Positions 60,001-64,000 of a stretch of 64,000 nucleotides of DNA are shown here, piece by piece; positions within the stretch are counted from its first letter, which is position 1, and each line of letters begins with the position of its first letter. The stretch comes from Balanoglossus misakiensis (taxonomy: Eukaryota; Hemichordata), in assembly GCA_040954595.2 (NCBI GenBank), contig CM082580.2, forward strand, positions 4,092,001-4,156,000, given 5' to 3'. Made by a program: the position numbers and the translations under genes. Under the pieces are notes generated by a model. The model had not been told where the DNA came from. It worked only from the letters and a program-made list of their open reading frames with translations, and searched no databases.

Positions 60001-63000
60001 ACTTTTGAACGCGATAAATTCGAATATGAAAGGAAGTTCGGTTTGCGAGGTAAAACAATGTAGCAGTTTAACATTTGTTGATTCTGAAAAAAAGAATGTT
60101 TTATCTCACCGGGAAATCAATGTTCCTTTCAACCAGGCAAGTTTGGAAACACAAATAAGTGTACTGATTTGTTTCTTTTTGTAATTTAGATATTTTTTGT
60201 GTAATGGTTTAACCACGGTAATCTCCTTAGATTTTAGCCAAATTATGTAAAATCTAATACGATTTTACAATATTCTCATAGAGTAGTCTGTAAAAATGCA
60301 TGAACGTAAACGAAGATAGTACAAAATGCTTACTGACTGTTTAACGCACTTTACATGTGTCAGGTGTCCGATATTTTCAAGTCCAAATATTTTGCACTGG
60401 AACTCACTACTTTTATATAACTGAAAAAAACAACAACTTACGTGTCCGGACACCACAGTCAGCACAGTCAGATCCATAGTCACAGTAACTGTAGTCTGCC
60501 CCACGTCCACCATCATCACAAATATTGTCGTTAGCATCCTTACATGTATTTGTGCAAAGCCCTTCAGGATTTAGAAAATGGTAGACATGGACGATTTCAA
60601 ATAAGAAAAATAACGAACATATATCTTTGAATGAGAGGATAAAGGGCCACACGCTAACTATCGGCGTTATAATAATTTATGAGAAAGGGCGAGAGACAAG
60701 TCGAACAGTTACCGGCGAGTTACGAAGCGAAGGTGAGCGCAATTTGGTTCGTGGCCCCGATAGACTACGAGGCATATACGTATAGCCGCTTGTGGTCACC
60801 GCGTAGCTCTTTACTCTTATCATAATATTCACAAAATCAAAACCAAACAAAATCCTTATTTATGATGAAAATTTTGCGTGGGGTATTGGTTTGACCTGAA
60901 AGATTGATAAGTTATTGTGACATACAAACATTGTAAAAGTCAGCTGTCAATGGAATACTATTTACTTATAACACGAACTTTTGAACGCGATAAATTCGAA
61001 TATGAAAGGAAGTTTCGTTTTCGAGGTAAAACAATGTAGCAGGCAGTATAATTCCAGAGTCGGAGGTTAAACGTTCGCATAGTACAACAAAGGTTATCAT
61101 CACATTTAACTTAATTCAATTATTTTTCTCAAATGGCACAATTTTGACATTAGCAAATTAAGATATATTAATTGTCAATATCGGTGTATTAGCATTTGAA
61201 TGCCACTTGGATTTTCTTTTTAAATTATCAGAAATCTAACCAGCTTTCTTAATCAACACGATGTATTCATCATTGGAGGAAAACTGACCAATATTTTTTG
61301 TTGATCATTGCCCACACATTACCAGTTATACATAACATATATAATATATAGGAGGAGCCGAATTAAAGAATTGCATATTTGATCAGGGTTATTTTGAATG
61401 TGCTCAGTTGATGTGAAACATAAATTGAACTATAAAATGTAATAAAAAAGGTCATAATTAAGAATTGTAAATCATGCATTTCAGTTTCATTCGATAACAA
61501 TACCCCTTTAACCGTTTTGTAATCACAGAATTGTAATCTGTTCAAACTCTGTCCTGTTGGATCACGTAGTAAGAATGATGATGATCGTGTTTTGTTAGTG
61601 TTGCAGCTATACTATTCTTTGGAATAATCACCAGTCACCAAATATATTTGTTTTTAAATCAAATGTGAAAATTCTACTCAAAAGCTGAGCAGTCGATCGT
61701 ACCGGCGTATTGAACAGACGATGATATAGCATTACAAATCGTAACAAACTTACCTGTTGTTGTTGTTGTTGGTATGTCACGGTTTCCACAATCAAAACAG
61801 TCAGATCCATAGTTACATCCACTGTAGTCTGCCCCAGGCCCCCCATCATCACAGTCACCATCATTACTATACTTGCATGTATTTCCGCATATATATTCTT
61901 GAAGAAAATATGCTTGCATGTAAATATGTGAATCAAATACCCTACTTTATCATGATAATGTCATTTTGAAAACGCATTAGGATTGACACTGAAATGATGA
62001 GCCTTCTTGCTCGCCAAACATGAGTATATGTGATGACATGATGTCGCGGGCTAAATTTCCAGTCAAACCTGTGAAGTACAACCCCCATTGTCAGCTGAAG
62101 CCGGCGGTAGGAGAATTATCGAATGTCCTTATTAAGATTATTGATGATGATTTTCACATGTGATATAGACACGGAGTTTGTAGGCACGCTGATAGTCGCA
62201 TACTCGTAAAGTATACTAGGCTAGTATACCGTTAGGCTAGAACAGGTCACACACATATTTGTGATGCTTGAAATCACAGAAGTTGAAAACGTCAAATTCG
62301 TTAGGAGCCTATTTATCACTTTTGAAAAAGCAGAGGTTAAAATAGCCAGACACCGAACTGAATATTTAAATTAGTGTTCTAGGGCATGTCCGCTTGGACG
62401 AGATCTGGTGAAATTTAGTTTTTGAAGCTAAAATAAAATGTGTACGGCACAAGTCGCGCACTAAGGACATGTCATTCTGATGAATAATGACCCTTGTCTG
62501 ACGAAATAGTGAGAGTCGGTTGTCCGGCACCGGACGCTGTGCATTAACTGCATTTGTGGGTAGGCGAACTTTGGACTTCATCCAGCGCACCCCACAGTGC
62601 CCTTTGTGTTCCTATGAGATTTTCTTTCACATTATGCCCTAAGCAAAATTTGGACATTCTCTCTTATATTGTGAATAAAAATTGGGGTCGACATGCAAAT
62701 TGAGAATGGGAGAACAGAATTATTACAAATGTTAAACTCAAAATGGCCGCAAACCACTTTGTTACATAAAGCCGTATGGAGATAATATAGTTTGGTGATT
62801 TTTAAAAACGGAGGCGGTGAACACCCTTTTTTCTTTGCTTTCAAACGACTCCTCCCACACATTTAAGACAAAGAATTGTAAGGTTTGGAGGATTATGATT
62901 TTTTTTCTGAAAATAATACTATCTAAATTACTTAATGCTATTGCAATGGCGTCGACTTGAGTGGAAGAGGTTACAGTTGACCTTGATTGAGATGCTTAAG

Positions 63001-63197
63001 TTGGTTCTATGTACATTGTCGGGGGTAAGGAATATATTAAACCATGTAAATGGATATTATACGGTTTCGCTGCTCAAAATTTAGCAGAATCTTTGTAAGC
63101 TTAGTAGCTAGTTGCTAAGCCAAACATTCTTACCTGTGCCTGCTGCGATATATACGAAACCGGTTACTTGTATGGTAAGGAATGTCAACAGATACAT
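54050..63197 (-). CDS. Mosaic type I receptor: 3 Cys-rich modules, SRCR, WSC, CUB, CCP, TM, Tyr-rich tail
   Basis: Twelve reverse-strand exons: 63197-63134 (signal peptide MYLLTFLTIQVTGFVYIAAG), 61897-61754, 60561-60442, 59605-59477, 58472-58326, 57917-57747, 57483-57199, 56653-56330, 56052-55861, 55040-54996, 54692-54614, 54410-54050. Every junction is in phase (mostly phase 1), giving 686 residues. Order: three modules with CDDGGPG...GSDCxDCGxR (22-152); an SRCR-like domain split over two exons (153-258); WSC (259-353, YMGCFDAS...CYC...VCGG); CUB (354-461, CGGIIYGTGTIYSPGFPGYY); CCP/sushi (462-525); a Thr/Lys stalk; a TM helix (AGMVAAVVVVILFGVVTTVVI); and an acidic tail with YADP, YEEI, YESI, YEWL and DYAV. 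The tyrosines suit SH2 signalling. An innate recognition role is inferred from domain content only. I know no named family with this order. Confidence 0.85.
56717..56905. repeat. (CA)n / (CACACATA)n microsatellite in a receptor intron
   Basis: Imperfect CA repeats between the WSC and CUB exons; frames through it are spurious. Confidence 0.95.
58453..60066. repeat. Tandem duplication, copy A (contains a Cys-rich exon and an inserted foldback element)
   Basis: From CAGTTTAAAATTTGTAAATT inside the SRCR exon's 5' edge to ACAATGTAGCAG, matching 60064-61042 at roughly 96-97% outside the exon. Copy A additionally carries the element at 58510-59148, absent from copy B. Confidence 0.85.
58510..59148. 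mobile_element. Foldback element of the 'TCTCACACTCCC' family, defined by an empty paralogous site
   Basis: The left end is AGAATCTCACACTCCCAAGG and the right end is CCAGGAGTGTGAGA. The first 148 bp form a long hairpin (CCTGGGATCGTATTTCTCAC pairing with GTGAGAAATACGATCCCAGG). The right end has its own small palindrome (GTGTGGGATCAATTTGATCC then CACAC). Copy B of the duplication reads CACCGGGAAATCAATG where copy A has the insertion, so it is the empty site. There is no transposase; a clean target duplication is not evident (extra AATAATAG at the left). Confidence 0.7.
60064..61042. repeat. Tandem duplication, copy B (contains a Cys-rich exon)
   Basis: About 980 bp matching copy A, with the junction sharing a CAG at the breakpoint. 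It carries about 20 bp of the SRCR exon edge with its acceptor, showing that the duplication started inside that exon. Confidence 0.85.
61898..63133 (-). other. First intron of the receptor gene
   Basis: Lies between the signal-peptide exon and the first Cys-rich module. I see no extra exon or repeat family in it. Confidence 0.5.
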
Positions 63198-63254
63198 TCT
63201 TGTCAATTCTTTTCTTCTTGCGAAGTCCACGTACGTTTGGGATACCAAGTCACC

Positions 63255-63341
63255 TAGTCTGGTTCCCTGCCCCAATCCCACCGCTGGCTGCGCTTTAGCG
63301 TAGCGCAGCCAGCGGTGGGATTGGGGCAGGGAACCAGACTA
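63255..63341. mobile_element. Palindromic hairpin MITE with 10-bp target duplication
   Basis: TAGTCTGGTTCCCTGCCCCA then ATCCCACCGCTGGCTGCGC pairs perfectly with the other arm around a short loop, ending CCAGACTA. It is flanked on both sides by CCAAGTCACC (63245-63254 and 63342-63351), a 10-bp direct repeat. The perfect arms and perfect flanking repeat point to a recent insertion. It lies 58 bp upstream of the receptor start codon. Confidence 0.88.
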
Positions 63342-63402
63342 CCAAGTCACCGTGCATAGAGAATTTGCTATTTCCCGGTTCAGAGGTCTAAGGTTTTAAT
63401 TA

Positions 63403-64000
63403 TAACTTTGATGCGACAGACTTGATATACGGCGGAAATTGATTCCATAATTGAGCACCACAGTATTTCACTGTATGTTGACCCACATTTGTGGCGTATT
63501 TGGGAACAAGAAAATTTCCTTTATCTTTTGACCTTGTTGGATAAACGTGTTCAATATTAACAAAGTACTGTGGAATTGTTAGTGGGAGGTTTTCATGAAT
63601 ACAATCGTAAACAAATAGTGCTACTTGATACTCATGTTGCCTATACAGGCATATATCAAATATTCCCAGCCTATTAAATAATGGAGGTGTATATGTTCGA
63701 GTCTCTCTGAGTGTGTGATTGTACGTACTACCCGTTTTTGAGTAAGATGTACTGGCTTCAAATGGGTTTTATAAGCATTTCCCCAAACTTCTAAAGCATA
63801 CAATATATGAGGCAAGATGAAACAGTTGTAAAGTAATAACAAAATAGTTTTGGGAACAATGTATTTCATGGTGTAAAGTATGCCTGCCTTTTGTCTAACC
63901 GTTCTATTGATTTTGGCTATATGTTCTTTCCAGATAAGTCTATTATCCAGGACAGTCCCAGTGTACAATAGCAAGTTTTGTGCTATACTTCTCTCGAAAC
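63403..64000 (-). mobile_element. LINE reverse transcriptase C-terminal fragment (decayed, runs off the window)
   Basis: The reverse strand reads LDNRLIWKEHIAKINRTVRQ, ILYALEVWGNAYKTHLKPVH and LTQKRVVRTITHSERLEH, the region after the RT palm in Jockey/CR1-type LINEs. After a +1 shift near 63630 it continues HEYQVALFVYDCIHENLPLT ... GNFLVPKYATNVGQ ... CGAQLWNQFPPYIKS to a stop near 63403. One frameshift makes it non-functional. It is distinct from the Tx1-like element at 22355. Confidence 0.8.

Noticed and set aside
63621-63974. The reverse frame as a host gene
   Set aside because: Its sequence matches the post-palm region of a LINE reverse transcriptase and is followed by a frameshift into the rest of that region.

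Overview
This is a 64 kb piece of an invertebrate animal nuclear genome. The genes are split by GT-AG introns, often with phase-1 or phase-0 module boundaries. Intergenic DNA is full of MITEs, hairpins and microsatellites. The gene content (ANKAR, core-1 galactosyltransferase and a Cosmc-like partner, C-type lectin with discoidin domain, an SRCR/WSC/CUB/CCP mosaic receptor, a Tx1-like L1) fits a marine deuterostome or lophotrochozoan; I cannot name the species from sequence alone.

Layout. 0.3-5.3 kb (+): last eight coding exons of an ANKAR-like armadillo protein. 7.9-9.4 kb (+): a C1GALT1-like galactosyltransferase. 10.4-17.3 kb (+): a secreted protein with three complete expansin modules, preceded by extra, partly decayed expansin first-half exons. 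17.7 kb (-): an orphan transmembrane exon. 19.1-21.8 kb (+): an orphan rhodopsin-like GPCR. 22.3-28.2 kb: a U1 snRNA gene split by an intact two-ORF Tx1-like L1 retrotransposon. 28.6-29.5 kb (-): an unknown hydrophobic/coiled-coil protein with an apparent frameshift. 32.5-33.8 kb (+): a Cosmc-like (C1GALT1C1) protein. 37.9-40.1 kb (+): a second C1GALT1. 43.7-47.0 kb (+): a C-type lectin-discoidin protein. 51.2-53.8 kb (+): an HNK-1/CHST-family sulfotransferase with an in-frame stop in its second exon. 54.0-63.2 kb (-): a 12-exon mosaic receptor. 63.4-64.0 kb (-): the 3' end of a second, decayed LINE.

Functional themes. Three related glycosyltransferase-family genes (two putative core-1 O-glycan synthases and the putative chaperone) lie within 32 kb and share intron positions, so this is probably an old tandem cluster. 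The lectin (QPD/WND, predicted galactose-type), the mucin-type O-glycan enzymes and the carbohydrate sulfotransferase all deal with surface glycans, though nothing shows they are co-regulated. The mosaic receptor carries a recent internal duplication. Within it, a Cys-rich exon has diverged faster than its flanking introns, with all nine exon substitutions amino-acid changing, which suggests diversifying selection.

The strongest candidates for something undescribed are the triple-expansin animal protein, the L1 inserted at a U1 snRNA gene (a possible target-specific family), and the mosaic receptor with its fast-changing module. Exon boundaries were read by eye from splice signals and reading-frame continuity; none has been checked against transcripts.
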